DNA of 64,000 nucleotides. Origin: Bacteroidales bacterium. Its GTDB lineage: Bacteria > Bacteroidota > Bacteroidia > Bacteroidales > P3. Below are positions 53,722-62,370 of this stretch, one piece after another; the stretch's first letter is position 1; every line of letters starts with the position of its first letter. The stretch is taken from positions 1 to 64,000 of the forward strand of contig JAGBOF010000036.1 in assembly GCA_017633985.1 (NCBI GenBank), read 5' to 3'. The notes under the pieces were generated by a model. It was not told the origin of the DNA, made no database searches, and saw only the letters and a program-made list of their open reading frames with translations. The position numbers were made by a program, and so were the translations under genes.

Positions 53722-54798
53722 ATGGAAATAAAAAATAAGATAGGGATAGTTGCCCGCATTATTGTGGGTGTGGTGTTTATTCTGTCAGCTGTAACAAAGT
53801 ATTTATCTATTGAAGCGGTTGATTTGTTTGTTTATGAGCACCAGATTTTTTCGTGGACGGTTACGACATTTGCAACGCGTTTGCTTATCGCAACGGAGGG
53901 TACGATAGGCATATTGCTGCTTTTGGGTATTTATCCCAAGCAGGTGAAGTGGCTGTCAATAATTATGCTTGCGGGCTTTACGGTTTATGTCTTGCTAAAA
54001 CCCGTATTGTTTAACGTAGACAATGAAAACTGTCACTGTTTCGGCACGGTTCTGTTGTTAAATGACAGACAAACTTTAATAAAGAATATAATTCTTTTAG
54101 CCGTTTCATACTTTATGTTTTGGGATAAAGGCATTAACGGCTTGATTACTGCGGACACCGAAGCAAAAGGTAACAAAATCACAAGAGTTTTAAATACTTT
54201 TGCCTGCAAATGGGTAAATATGCTTTATAAGGGCAGAAGATTCACGACCGTTTTGATAAGTTTAATTTGCTTGATAACGGTAAACGCCGTAATAATGCCC
54301 GAACCATTGGAAAGAAAATTCGTCAAACGTACGGCATCGGTTGACAAAGATCAATTTGATATGCTCATAGGATTAAAACCTTATGACACATTACCACAAA
54401 AAGATTCCGTACTTACACAAATATACCTCAACACGCAGGATTCAGTAAAACAATTGAAATTAACCGAAGGCAGAAAGATATTATGTCTTTATTCTACGGG
54501 ATGTAAATATTGCAAACGTTCGGCAATAAGACTTAACGTAGTAAGACAAAAATATAATATTGCAGATTCTTCATTTGCTTTGGTATTTTGGGGAAGCAAT
54601 GCAAACATAGATTCATTTTTTGTAAGAACCAATACGAAGGTTTTGCCGCATACATTGGTCCATCCGAAACCTTTCTTGGATGCAACAAAGGGCAGACAAC
54701 CCGTTATAGCGTTGCTTAACAACGGCAAAATAGAGAAATTGATAAAATATCCCAACATAAACGAACAGGATATAAAAGAGTTTTTGAATATCAAATAA
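53722..54798 (+). CDS. MauE/DoxX-like membrane protein fused to a thioredoxin-like domain
   Basis: A 358-residue product. The first 140 residues form a four-helix DoxX/MauE-type membrane domain with ENCHCFGTV near residue 95, the CxCFG motif of redox-associated members. After a further helix (about 175-195) comes a periplasmic domain with LYSTGCKYCKRS near residue 255, a CxxC site in a thioredoxin-like fold (ends TLVHPKPF...VIALLNNGKI). In known systems MauE and similar proteins help form disulfides or deliver electrons. Directly downstream of three Cys-rich lipoproteins, it may be their disulfide-handling partner. Confidence 0.75.
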   Translation: MEIKNKIGIVARIIVGVVFILSAVTKYLSIEAVDLFVYEHQIFSWTVTTFATRLLIATEGTIGILLLLGIYPKQVKWLSIIMLAGFTVYVLLKPVLFNVDNENCHCFGTVLLLNDRQTLIKNIILLAVSYFMFWDKGINGLITADTEAKGNKITRVLNTFACKWVNMLYKGRRFTTVLISLICLITVNAVIMPEPLERKFVKRTASVDKDQFDMLIGLKPYDTLPQKDSVLTQIYLNTQDSVKQLKLTEGRKILCLYSTGCKYCKRSAIRLNVVRQKYNIADSSFALVFWGSNANIDSFFVRTNTKVLPHTLVHPKPFLDATKGRQPVIALLNNGKIEKLIKYPNINEQDIKEFLNIK

Positions 54799-54818
54799 TA
54801 AATAACATAAAAGATATT

Positions 54819-56372
54819 ATGGTTAAGATACTTTGGGCTGACGATGAAATAGATTTGCTTAAACCTTATATATTATTTCTGGAAGCAAAGGACTATCACG
54901 TCATTGCGGCTGCAGACGGAAGCGAAGCATTGGACATTTTGGAAAATCAAAGTGTCGATATTATGTTCTTGGATGAGAATATGCCGGGATTAAACGGTTT
55001 GGAAACTCTTACAAGAGTTAAGAACAAATATCCGTCATTGCCTGTTATTATGATAACAAAAAGCGAAGAAGAAAACATAATGGAACAGGCCATAGGCTCA
55101 AAGATTTCCGATTATTTGATAAAACCCGTCAATCCTAACCAAATACTCCTTACGCTGAAGAAACATCTTGATACGAAAAAACTTGTGACCCAAACCCAGA
55201 CGATGAATTACCAACAGGAATTCCGTGACATAAGTATGCAAATCAATCAAGGTTTGGATTACAACCAATGGGCGGATCTTTACAAACAACTTGTGCATTG
55301 GGAAATAGAATTGTCGGATAATAATGACGAAGGAATATTTCAGATATTAAAAGAGCAGAAAAGCGAAGCCAACAATCAGTTCTCAAAATATTATCAAAAG
55401 AATTATATTGATTGGATTAATGACGAGGGTGACAATTCGCCGTTAATGTCGCACAGAGTTCTGCAAAGAAAAATATTTCCGCTGTTAAAAGAAAAGAAAC
55501 GTCCCGTATTTCTTATCGTATTGGATAATTTCCGCTTTGATCAATGGCGTGCATTGCAACCTGAAATAGAAAAACAGCTTTCCGTAGAAGAAGAAGGTAT
55601 TTATTACGCTATTTTGCCTACCACTACCCAATATGCCCGCAATGCTTTGTTCTCCTCATTGCTTCCGAGTGATATAAAGAAGATGTTTCCTCAATATTGG
55701 CTTGACGAAGACAAAGAAGGCAACAAGAATCAATACGAACCTGATTTATTGAATGAGAATCTTAAGCGGCACAGAATAAAAGTCAATACTACATATCACA
55801 AAGTGTTGAACGTAACTTACGGCATGAGAATGATAGACATCTTGCCTAATTTTATGCAAAATGATTTAAATGTTATAGTTTACAACTTTATTGATATGCT
55901 TTCACATGCCAGAACGGACAGTGATCTTGTAAGGGAATTGGCTGCCGATGAGAACGCTTACAGAGGTGTAACGCTTACTTGGTATGAACACTCTCCGCTT
56001 AAAGAAGTATTGAAATACTTATCGGACAAAGACGTTGATGTATTCATTACAACCGATCACGGCAGCGTGAAAGTGGATTCACCCGTTAAAATAAAATCCA
56101 ACAAAGACGCTTCTGTCAATCTGCGTTACAAAATAGGCCGTTTATTGGATTACGACCCGAAAGAAGTTTTCGGAATAAAGAATTCACAGGACGTAAAGAT
56201 TGCTCCGTTAAGCATAATGAGCCAAATGATATTTGCAAGGGCTAACGATTTCTTTGTTTACCCTACCGAATATAACAAATACGTACAATATTATATGAAT
56301 ACATTCCAGCACGGAGGTATTTCCATGGAAGAATGTATGATACCGCTTATACATCTTGTTCCTAAAAAGTAA
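54819..56372 (+). CDS. porX: T9SS response regulator with PglZ domain
   Basis: A 517-residue two-domain regulator. Receiver domain with WADDE and phospho-acceptor Asp52 (FLDENMPG), Lys near 103 (YLIKPVNP); then a PglZ/alkaline-phosphatase-like domain with VLDNFRFDQW and ITTDHGSVKV metal sites. This is the architecture of PorX, which with histidine kinase PorY controls type IX secretion genes and has nucleotide phosphodiesterase activity in Porphyromonas. It follows the MauE-Trx gene by 20 nt and tsaE follows it. Four T9SS-type secreted proteins in this window are possible clients of the system it controls. Confidence 0.93.
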   Translation: MVKILWADDEIDLLKPYILFLEAKDYHVIAAADGSEALDILENQSVDIMFLDENMPGLNGLETLTRVKNKYPSLPVIMITKSEEENIMEQAIGSKISDYLIKPVNPNQILLTLKKHLDTKKLVTQTQTMNYQQEFRDISMQINQGLDYNQWADLYKQLVHWEIELSDNNDEGIFQILKEQKSEANNQFSKYYQKNYIDWINDEGDNSPLMSHRVLQRKIFPLLKEKKRPVFLIVLDNFRFDQWRALQPEIEKQLSVEEEGIYYAILPTTTQYARNALFSSLLPSDIKKMFPQYWLDEDKEGNKNQYEPDLLNENLKRHRIKVNTTYHKVLNVTYGMRMIDILPNFMQNDLNVIVYNFIDMLSHARTDSDLVRELAADENAYRGVTLTWYEHSPLKEVLKYLSDKDVDVFITTDHGSVKVDSPVKIKSNKDASVNLRYKIGRLLDYDPKEVFGIKNSQDVKIAPLSIMSQMIFARANDFFVYPTEYNKYVQYYMNTFQHGGISMEECMIPLIHLVPKK

Positions 56373-56379
56373 CAATACG

Positions 56380-56799
56380 ATGAAAGAAATACATATTCCT
56401 TCGCTTGATTATATTGACAATGCCGCAAAAGAGTTTTTGTCGTCAATAGGTGACAACAAAATATTTTCATTTAACGGCAAGATGGGTGCAGGAAAGACTA
56501 CGTTTATAAAAGCCGTATGCAAAGCGTTAAATGTTCAGGACAATGTATGCTCGCCTACGTTTGCAATAGTCAATGTATATAATTCCGACACCGCAGGGGA
56601 AATTTACCATTTTGATTTCTACCGTTTGAATTCCCCTTCGCAGGCATTGGATATAGGAGCGGAAGAATATTTTTATTCAGGGCAATATTGTTTTTTGGAA
56701 TGGGCGGAAAATATCAAAGAATTAATCCCTCAAGAATGCATAAGAGTTGATATAAAAGAAAATCCCGACTTCTCAAGAACCGTTACTTTACATTTATAA
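56380..56799 (+). CDS. tsaE: tRNA threonylcarbamoyladenosine synthesis ATPase
   Basis: It works with TsaB and TsaD to place t6A at position 37 of tRNAs. From the Met at 56380 (MKEIHIPSLDYIDNAA) it has 139 residues. Walker A GKMGAGKTTF near residues 29-38, SPTFAIVNVY, HFDFYRL and LEWAENI are the TsaE signatures. The start lies 7 nt after the porX stop, and the porX-tsaE pair recurs in Bacteroidota. Confidence 0.92.
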   Translation: MKEIHIPSLDYIDNAAKEFLSSIGDNKIFSFNGKMGAGKTTFIKAVCKALNVQDNVCSPTFAIVNVYNSDTAGEIYHFDFYRLNSPSQALDIGAEEYFYSGQYCFLEWAENIKELIPQECIRVDIKENPDFSRTVTLHL

Positions 56800-56808
56800 T
56801 AATACTTT

Positions 56809-57669
56809 ATGGACACTGCTAACGACAATATAAAGATAACGCCTCAATTTATTTCTTTGGAGAAAATAATTGCTTCAAAGAATCCGCGTTTGTTGAGAAT
56901 CATTCCCAAATTTCTTTTGACGTGGTTCAAAAAATTTATATGTCTTGACAGAATCAATGAAATCATATACAAATACCGTGATTACAAAGGCGTTGATTTT
57001 GCCGATGCATTGCTTGACGAATTGAAGATACAAAGAAAAATTATCAACAAACAGAATATTCCTTTGGAAGGACGGCCGTTGGTGGTTGCCAACCATCCTT
57101 TGGGAAGTATTGACGGGGTTACTCTTATCAGTATTATGGGAACAAAACGCAAAGATGTCTTGTTTCCTGTCAATGATATATTGTGCCAATTGCCGGGGCT
57201 GAAAAGCGTATTCATTCCTATTAATAAATACGGCCGCAACACGGAAAACCACAATGCGCTGAACGAAGCTTTTGCTGGCAATGCCGCAATGTGTTTCTTC
57301 CCTGCAGGAACGGAAAGTAAGATTATCAAAGGTAAATTTCAGGATTTTGCATGGAAAAAAAGTTTTGTCAAAAAAGCGCAACAGTTTAACAGGGATATTG
57401 TTCCTGTATATATAGAAGGTATTAACAGCAAAGCATTCTACAGGCTTTACAAGATAAGACATTTTTTCGGAATCAAATTTGATTTGGAGATGATAATGCT
57501 TCCGCGTGAAATGTTCAAACAAGAGGGCAAAACAATCACTTTAACTTTCGGCAAAGCCATACCTCACGGAATTTTGGATTCAAGATACAATGCTTTGCAA
57601 TGGGCTGATAAAATCAGAACCCATGTTTACAAGTTTAAGGACAATCCTAATGAGGAATTTTCTTTCTGA
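56809..57669 (+). CDS. lysophospholipid acyltransferase-family protein
   Basis: A 286-residue protein with the PlsC-like motif NHPLGSIDGV (NHxxxxD) near residues 95-104, FPAGTESKI as the second conserved block and PVYIEGINSK as a third. The rest resembles bacterial hemolysin-like acyltransferases. It may acylate a lysophospholipid or an aminolipid; substrate not shown. It follows tsaE by 9 nt and ends the operon. Confidence 0.8.
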   Translation: MDTANDNIKITPQFISLEKIIASKNPRLLRIIPKFLLTWFKKFICLDRINEIIYKYRDYKGVDFADALLDELKIQRKIINKQNIPLEGRPLVVANHPLGSIDGVTLISIMGTKRKDVLFPVNDILCQLPGLKSVFIPINKYGRNTENHNALNEAFAGNAAMCFFPAGTESKIIKGKFQDFAWKKSFVKKAQQFNRDIVPVYIEGINSKAFYRLYKIRHFFGIKFDLEMIMLPREMFKQEGKTITLTFGKAIPHGILDSRYNALQWADKIRTHVYKFKDNPNEEFSF

Positions 57670-57772
57670 TTCTACTTTTCTGACACGTATTGTATTTTTT
57701 CTTTTCTTGTAACGGACAAACTCCGTTATTTTTTATTCTTATCAAAACAAGCAAACGTTATATAAAAGTAAA

Positions 57773-57794
57773 CGTCCCTGAATTAACAGGGACG
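57773..57794 (-). terminator. probable pckA terminator
   Basis: CGTCCCTG and CAGGGACG with a 6-nt loop AATTAA, 79 bp beyond the pckA stop on the minus strand. The 13-mer AAAAGTAAACGTC occurs at 57764-57776 and again at 57854-57866. Confidence 0.55.
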
Positions 57795-57872
57795 AAAACC
57801 AAAAAATTATTAATTATGAAAACAAAAACACTTTCACCCGGCATGTCTCGGGCAAAAGTAAACGTCAAATTC

Positions 57873-59477
57873 TTATAACTTCGGACCAGCATCCACAAGT
57901 TTCTTACCTTCTTCGTTGGTTGTGTATTTAACGAAGTTCTTGATGAAACGGTCAGCCAAATCCTTTGCTTTAGGTTCCCAATCAGTTTTATTAGCGTAAG
58001 TATCTCTTGGGTCAAGGATATTGGTGTCTACGCCTTTTAATTCCGTAGGAACGGTAAAGTTGAAATAAGGTATTTGTTTGGTAGGGGCCTTGTCTATAGA
58101 GCCGTCAAGTATTGCGTCGATGATTCCTCTTGTATCTTTGATGGAAATACGTTTACCCGTACCGTTCCAACCTGTATTTACAAGATAAGCCTTTGCGCCT
58201 GATTTTTCCATGTGTCTTACCAATTCTTCTGCATATTTGGTAGGATGCAATTCCAAGAATGCCTGACCGAAACAAGCGGAGAATGTAGGAACAGGTTCTT
58301 TTATTCCTATTTCCGTACCTGCCAATTTAGCCGTAAATCCGCTTAAGAAATAGTATTTAGTCTGTTCAGGGGTCAAGATGCTTACAGGAGGAAGTACTCC
58401 GAATGCATCAGCCGAAAGGAATATCACCTGTTTAGCTTCAGGAGCGTGGGAAACAGGACGTACTATATTATTAATATGGTAGATTGGGTAAGAAACACGT
58501 GTATTTTCGGTAACGCTCTTGTCTGCAAAATCAATCTTACCGTTTTCATCCACGGTTACGTTCTCCAACAATGCGTCTCTGCGTATAGCACCGTAGATAT
58601 CAGGTTCTGCTTCTTTGTCAAGGTTGATTACCTTTGCATAACAACCGCCTTCGAAGTTGAATACACCGTTGTCATCCCATCCGTGCTCGTCGTCACCTAT
58701 CAGTTTACGTTTAGGATCGGTGGAAAGAGTTGTTTTACCCGTTCCCGAAAGACCGAAGAATATAGCCGTATTTTCTCCGTTCATATCCGTATTGGCACTG
58801 CAGTGCATAGAAGCTATACCTTTAAGCGGAAGGTAGTAGTTCATCATTGAGAACATACCTTTTTTCATCTCTCCGCCGTACCAAGTATTCAAAATAACCT
58901 GCTCTTTGCTTGTTACGTTGAAAGCAACAGCCGTTTCGCTTCTCAATCCCAATTCTTCAAAGTTTTCAACCTTTGCTTTGGAAGCCGTATATACGATAAA
59001 ATCAGGTTCCTGATCGAATTCTGCCTGATTTTGCGGACGGATAAACATATTGGTTACAAAATGTGCCTGCCAAGCAACCTCCATAATGAAACGTATCTTC
59101 ATTCTTGTGTCTTTGTTTGCTCCGCAGAATCCGTCAACAACGAATAAACGTTTGCCTGAAAGTTCTTTCAACGCTTTTTCTTTTACAACTGCCCATGCTT
59201 TCTCGCTCATAGGGTGATTGTCGTTAGGATATTCTGGAGTGTTCCACCAAACATATTTTCTGGATTGCTCATCCTCTACTATGTATTTGTCTTTAGGGGA
59301 ACGTCCTGTGAATTTACCTGTCATTACGTTGATTGCTCCCAACTCCGTTATCTGACCTTTTTCGTATCCTGTCAAATCTTCTTTGGTTTCTTCGTTGAAA
59401 AGAACTTCGTAAGAAGGGTTATAAAGAATTTCTGTCGTACCGGTAATGCCGTACTTGGTTAAATCTAAATGTAACAT
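57873..59477 (-). CDS. pckA: phosphoenolpyruvate carboxykinase (ATP)
   Basis: It interconverts oxaloacetate + ATP and phosphoenolpyruvate + ADP + CO2; in anaerobic Bacteroidales it often runs towards oxaloacetate in succinate fermentation. 534 residues, the normal length. Signatures: [23 protein letters not shown] (phosphate loop), [20 protein letters not shown], and [19 protein letters not shown]. Single-gene transcript with a probable hairpin downstream. Confidence 0.96.
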   Translation of the reverse strand: MLHLDLTKYGITGTTEILYNPSYEVLFNEETKEDLTGYEKGQITELGAINVMTGKFTGRSPKDKYIVEDEQSRKYVWWNTPEYPNDNHPMSEKAWAVVKEKALKELSGKRLFVVDGFCGANKDTRMKIRFIMEVAWQAHFVTNMFIRPQNQAEFDQEPDFIVYTASKAKVENFEELGLRSETAVAFNVTSKEQVILNTWYGGEMKKGMFSMMNYYLPLKGIASMHCSANTDMNGENTAIFFGLSGTGKTTLSTDPKRKLIGDDEHGWDDNGVFNFEGGCYAKVINLDKEAEPDIYGAIRRDALLENVTVDENGKIDFADKSVTENTRVSYPIYHINNIVRPVSHAPEAKQVIFLSADAFGVLPPVSILTPEQTKYYFLSGFTAKLAGTEIGIKEPVPTFSACFGQAFLELHPTKYAEELVRHMEKSGAKAYLVNTGWNGTGKRISIKDTRGIIDAILDGSIDKAPTKQIPYFNFTVPTELKGVDTNILDPRDTYANKTDWEPKAKDLADRFIKNFVKYTTNEEGKKLVDAGPKL

Positions 59478-59552
59478 GTTATTTTTAAAAATTTATTATT
59501 TTAATTTAAAGACCTTTTGCCTATATAATAATATTGTATAACGCAAAAAATA

Positions 59553-59882
59553 TTATTCTATTGTGTTTTTAATCAAAGAATCTTCCGCATGACGGATTAT
59601 AAATATGTCTTCGTTATCCCTTTTCATCAAATATTTCTCCCTGCCGAACTTTTCGGCGGCGTCCAAATCCTTCTGGATTATTGCGTTGTTGGTGCTGTCT
59701 TTTTTTATCTCGTCTATATAGTACTGTTTTCGCTTTTCCAATTCTTTCTTTTGCTTTGAAATATTATGGTAATAAAAGACATTGGTTCGGCTCGAGAACA
59801 TCATCAACGCAGCAAACAACAACAAGACCGCAATGTACTTGGTTTTGGGATTTTTTATAATATCCGTCAGTTTGAAGTTCAT
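59553..59882 (-). CDS. FtsB/DivIC-family septum protein
   Basis: The 109-residue product has a short cytoplasmic start, one membrane helix (about 17-34, YIAVLLLFAALMMF) and a Lys/Glu-rich coiled coil (about 40-75), then KFGREKYLMKRDNEDIFII, the conserved C-terminal motif of the family. Such proteins join FtsL and FtsQ in the division complex. It starts 1 nt after the HAD hydrolase stop. Confidence 0.8.
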   Translation of the reverse strand: MNFKLTDIIKNPKTKYIAVLLLFAALMMFSSRTNVFYYHNISKQKKELEKRKQYYIDEIKKDSTNNAIIQKDLDAAEKFGREKYLMKRDNEDIFIIRHAEDSLIKNTIE

Positions 59883-59883
59883 A

Positions 59884-60507
59884 CTATATTATTCTTTTAT
59901 TGTGTAAATCATTCAATGTTGCGGGACTTTGCAACAAATAAGTATTCAAACCCGCCGTCTTGGCTCCTTCCGTATTTTTAAGCGTATCGTCTATGAACAA
60001 AGTCTCCTCGGCATTGATGCCCGCATCGTCTAACACCCAAAGGAAACTCTCTTTGTGGGGTTTTCTTATGTGAATTTCATTGGAGAAATACGCTTTGTCA
60101 AACAAAAGTGCGAAAACATCGAAACCCGCTTCGTTATAAAACAATCTGCGGACGTATTTCATGTGTATCTCGTTGGTATTGGAAAAAAGCAATATCTTAT
60201 CGTAATGAAGTTTCAATTCGCCTAAAAGTTTTATTGCATCAAGGCGCACATTGCCTATCATGGAATTCCACACCCCGTCTATCTGCTCATCGGACAAATC
60301 CTTTTTTACCAACTGCCTTATGCCGTCACGGAACTGCGAAGGGGTTATTTGACCTGTTTCGAAGTCATCTACCAGCGGCAACTGGGTTGTTTGGGTATAT
60401 ATTGCCCGTGCATCTATACCGTAGGTATCGAAAACTTCGGTTATCTTGTTATAATCCACGTCCAAGATAACGCCTCCCATATCCAATAACAAATTTTTTA
60501 TCTTCAT
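59884..60507 (-). CDS. HAD-superfamily hydrolase
   Basis: A 207-residue protein of the HAD-IA type. Motif I is LLLDMGGVILDVDYN: the nucleophile Asp is present, but the second Asp of DxD is Gly, as in other DxGGV subgroup members. LLFSNTNEIH is motif II; Lys at HIRKPHKESF and FIDDTLKNTEGAK are motifs III and IV. Substrate unknown, probably a small phosphorylated sugar or nucleotide. It overlaps no gene but is read with the DivIC-like gene. Confidence 0.8.
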   Translation of the reverse strand: MKIKNLLLDMGGVILDVDYNKITEVFDTYGIDARAIYTQTTQLPLVDDFETGQITPSQFRDGIRQLVKKDLSDEQIDGVWNSMIGNVRLDAIKLLGELKLHYDKILLFSNTNEIHMKYVRRLFYNEAGFDVFALLFDKAYFSNEIHIRKPHKESFLWVLDDAGINAEETLFIDDTLKNTEGAKTAGLNTYLLQSPATLNDLHNKRII

Positions 60508-60555
60508 CCTATTAATATATTATTGTATCAACTCTTTTCAAGAAAAACATATCAC

Positions 60556-60621
60556 ATACTACATCCTACATATAACATACTACATAACACATACTACGTA
60601 CTACATATAACATACTACATA
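60556..60621. repeat. TACTAC-family dispersed repeat, copy 2 (tandem)
   Basis: Two degenerate units: the second (60592-60621) matches 51422-51451 exactly over 30 bp, while the first (from about 60556) differs in the middle (TACTACATCCTACATATAAC). The end of thiL, including its stop codon, is inside the repeat. Confidence 0.75.
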
Positions 60622-61649
60622 TTTCCGTAGTGGTTCCAGCCTTGGGCTTTGATGTCCATGGAAGTGTTTTGCGGAGTTATAAGTTTGCAACCTGCGTTCT
60701 TTTCGCGTATATATCCTATTATATGTATGTCGGGGTTGTCTTTGATCTTTTCATAATCCTTTTGGTCTATTGTAAACAGCAATTCGTAGTCCTCGCCGCC
60801 GTTTAAAGCACCTGTTTCTGCTGGTATTTTAAATTCTTCAAGCGTACGCGATGTCTGATAATCGATAGGAAGTTTCTCCATGTACACTTCGCAGCCCGCA
60901 TTGCTGTCATTACAGATATGAAGCACTTCGCTTGCCAAACCGTCCGATACGTCTATCATAGCCGTAGGCACTATGCCGTTTTTGTCAAAGAAATCAATTA
61001 TCTGTTTTTTCGCTTCGGGTTTCAAATGACGCTCCAAAACATAATCGTATCCGTCCAAATCGGGCTGAATCTGCGGATTGGCTTTCCATGCCGCTTTCTC
61101 TCTTTGCAGAACCAACAATCCCGCGTATGCAGCACCCAAATCACCGCTTACACACAGCAAATCGTTCTCCTTTGCCGTGCTTCTTTTTACCGTCTTACCC
61201 TTGATGCCCTCGCCTATAACGGTTATTGAGATAACCATGCCTGATTGGGACGAAGTGGTGTCGCCGCCTATCAAATCAACGCCGTATCTTTCGCATGCCA
61301 AACGTATGCCTGAATACAACTCTTCCAACGCCTCAACGCTGTAACGGTTGCTTACACTCAAACTGACGGTTATCTGCTTGGGACGTCCGTTCATTGCATA
61401 AATGTCGGAGAAGTTACTTACGGCAGCCTTATAGCCTAAATGTCTTAAAGGTGTGTACACCATGTCAAAATGCACCCCTTCTGCCATAGTATCAACGGAC
61501 ACGAGCACAAGTTTGTCTCCGTAATCCAATACCGCTGCGTCATCCCCTACCGACAAAACGGTGCTTGCGTTTACCGTCTTGTTGTCTTTGTTAAGCCTTT
61601 GTATCAATCCGAATTCCCCTAACGAAGAAAGTTCAGTCCTGTTATCCAT
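60615..61649 (-). CDS. thiL: thiamine-monophosphate kinase
   Basis: It phosphorylates thiamine monophosphate to thiamine diphosphate. The start at 61649 (MDNRTELSSLGEFGLIQRL) gives 344 residues; the upstream Met gives 9 more. Motifs: VGDDAAVLDY, SVDTMAEGVHFD, NFSDIYAMNGRPKQ (AIR synthase-like ATP site), LIGGDTTSS, DVSDGLASE and GGEDYELLFT. The C-terminal codons overlap the TACTAC repeat. A TAACTTTG box lies 32 bp upstream. Confidence 0.92.
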   Translation of the reverse strand: MDNRTELSSLGEFGLIQRLNKDNKTVNASTVLSVGDDAAVLDYGDKLVLVSVDTMAEGVHFDMVYTPLRHLGYKAAVSNFSDIYAMNGRPKQITVSLSVSNRYSVEALEELYSGIRLACERYGVDLIGGDTTSSQSGMVISITVIGEGIKGKTVKRSTAKENDLLCVSGDLGAAYAGLLVLQREKAAWKANPQIQPDLDGYDYVLERHLKPEAKKQIIDFFDKNGIVPTAMIDVSDGLASEVLHICNDSNAGCEVYMEKLPIDYQTSRTLEEFKIPAETGALNGGEDYELLFTIDQKDYEKIKDNPDIHIIGYIREKNAGCKLITPQNTSMDIKAQGWNHYGNM

Positions 61650-61680
61650 ATCAATAACTTTTTTCTTTAAAACCAAACTG

Positions 61681-61688
61681 CAAAGTTA
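61681..61688 (-). promoter_or_regulatory. -7 box for thiL
   Basis: TAACTTTG on the minus strand, 32 bp before the chosen thiL start. Confidence 0.6.
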
Positions 61689-61725
61689 AGAAATTATTTA
61701 TTAATCAGCCGCATTGAAAAAATTT

Positions 61726-61861
61726 TTCGCCTATTGGCTGCCGCCCCTTGCCGTATTATTTTCAAAAAAAGGGTTTTTTTGACCCGAAAAAACTGTTTTT
61801 TTGAGGTAAAAAAAGGGTTTTTTCTGAAATATTACGCCACGGGGCGGCAGCCAAAAGCGAA
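61726..61861. mobile_element. MITE-like 136-bp inverted-repeat element
   Basis: The outer arms TTCGC...TTGGCTGCCGCCCC (61726-61747) and GGGGCGGCAGCCAA..GCGAA (61841-61861) mirror each other; the match continues inward with small gaps to TATTATTTTCA and TGAAATATTA. The middle consists of A/T runs with three GGGTTTTTT-type blocks. It has no coding capacity of its own and long frames appear on both strands only because of low complexity. Two lattice-like cores at 61708 and 61729 (21 bp apart) lie at its left edge. Confidence 0.5.
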
Positions 61862-62370
61862 TGGGCGGGGAAAATATGCGAAAGGGCTCGGGAATGAAGA
61901 AAAAGGACTTTTGTATGAAATCAGACCAGGAATAAAGGTATGTAAAGGCTTTCGGGCAAACAATTGTTAAAAAGTTTTTCACGGTTTTATTACAATAAAA
62001 TCAGACAGTTGCATGCAGCAATAACAATCCTTCGGCACAGATTTTGTTTTATTTATTTGGCAGAATAGATATTTATTTGTAATTTTGTCGGTGAATATAA
62101 TTTTAACTTATTTAATAAACTAAATGAATATGCCTATGATGAAAAGAAAGTGAGAAAGATGAATGAAGAAATAACTTCATAAAGGTAGTAATAATCTGAC
62201 TCATGTTACAAGTTATACATCTTATAAATGTTTTTCCTTACCGATAAATATATATATATATATATAGCCTGTGTAAAACGGTCATCGTTCCCGTTTATTA
62301 TTACCTATAAAATACATAAAAAAACGACAATGCACCAGGGAACGTGCTGCTAATTTAATATTTTTAAACT
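61862..62370 (+). promoter_or_regulatory. intergenic stretch with promoter and long leader of the final gene
   Basis: TTTG at 62056-62059, a 20-bp spacer and TAATTTTG at 62080-62087 make a full consensus promoter. It leaves an untranslated leader of about 275 nt before the start at 62371. The leader holds a TA run (62248-62266) and CGTTCCC/GGGAACG arms near 62287 and 62338. No gene is seen between the MITE-like element and this promoter. Confidence 0.6.

Noticed and set aside
57690-57878. 62-codon frame before pckA
   Set aside because: Contains the pckA terminator hairpin and a 13-bp direct repeat, and shows no protein-like pattern; the last 20 codons could be a peptide but nothing supports it.
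61731-61982. Phe/Lys-rich open frames on both strands
   Set aside because: Created by A/T runs in the inverted-repeat element; low complexity on both strands.
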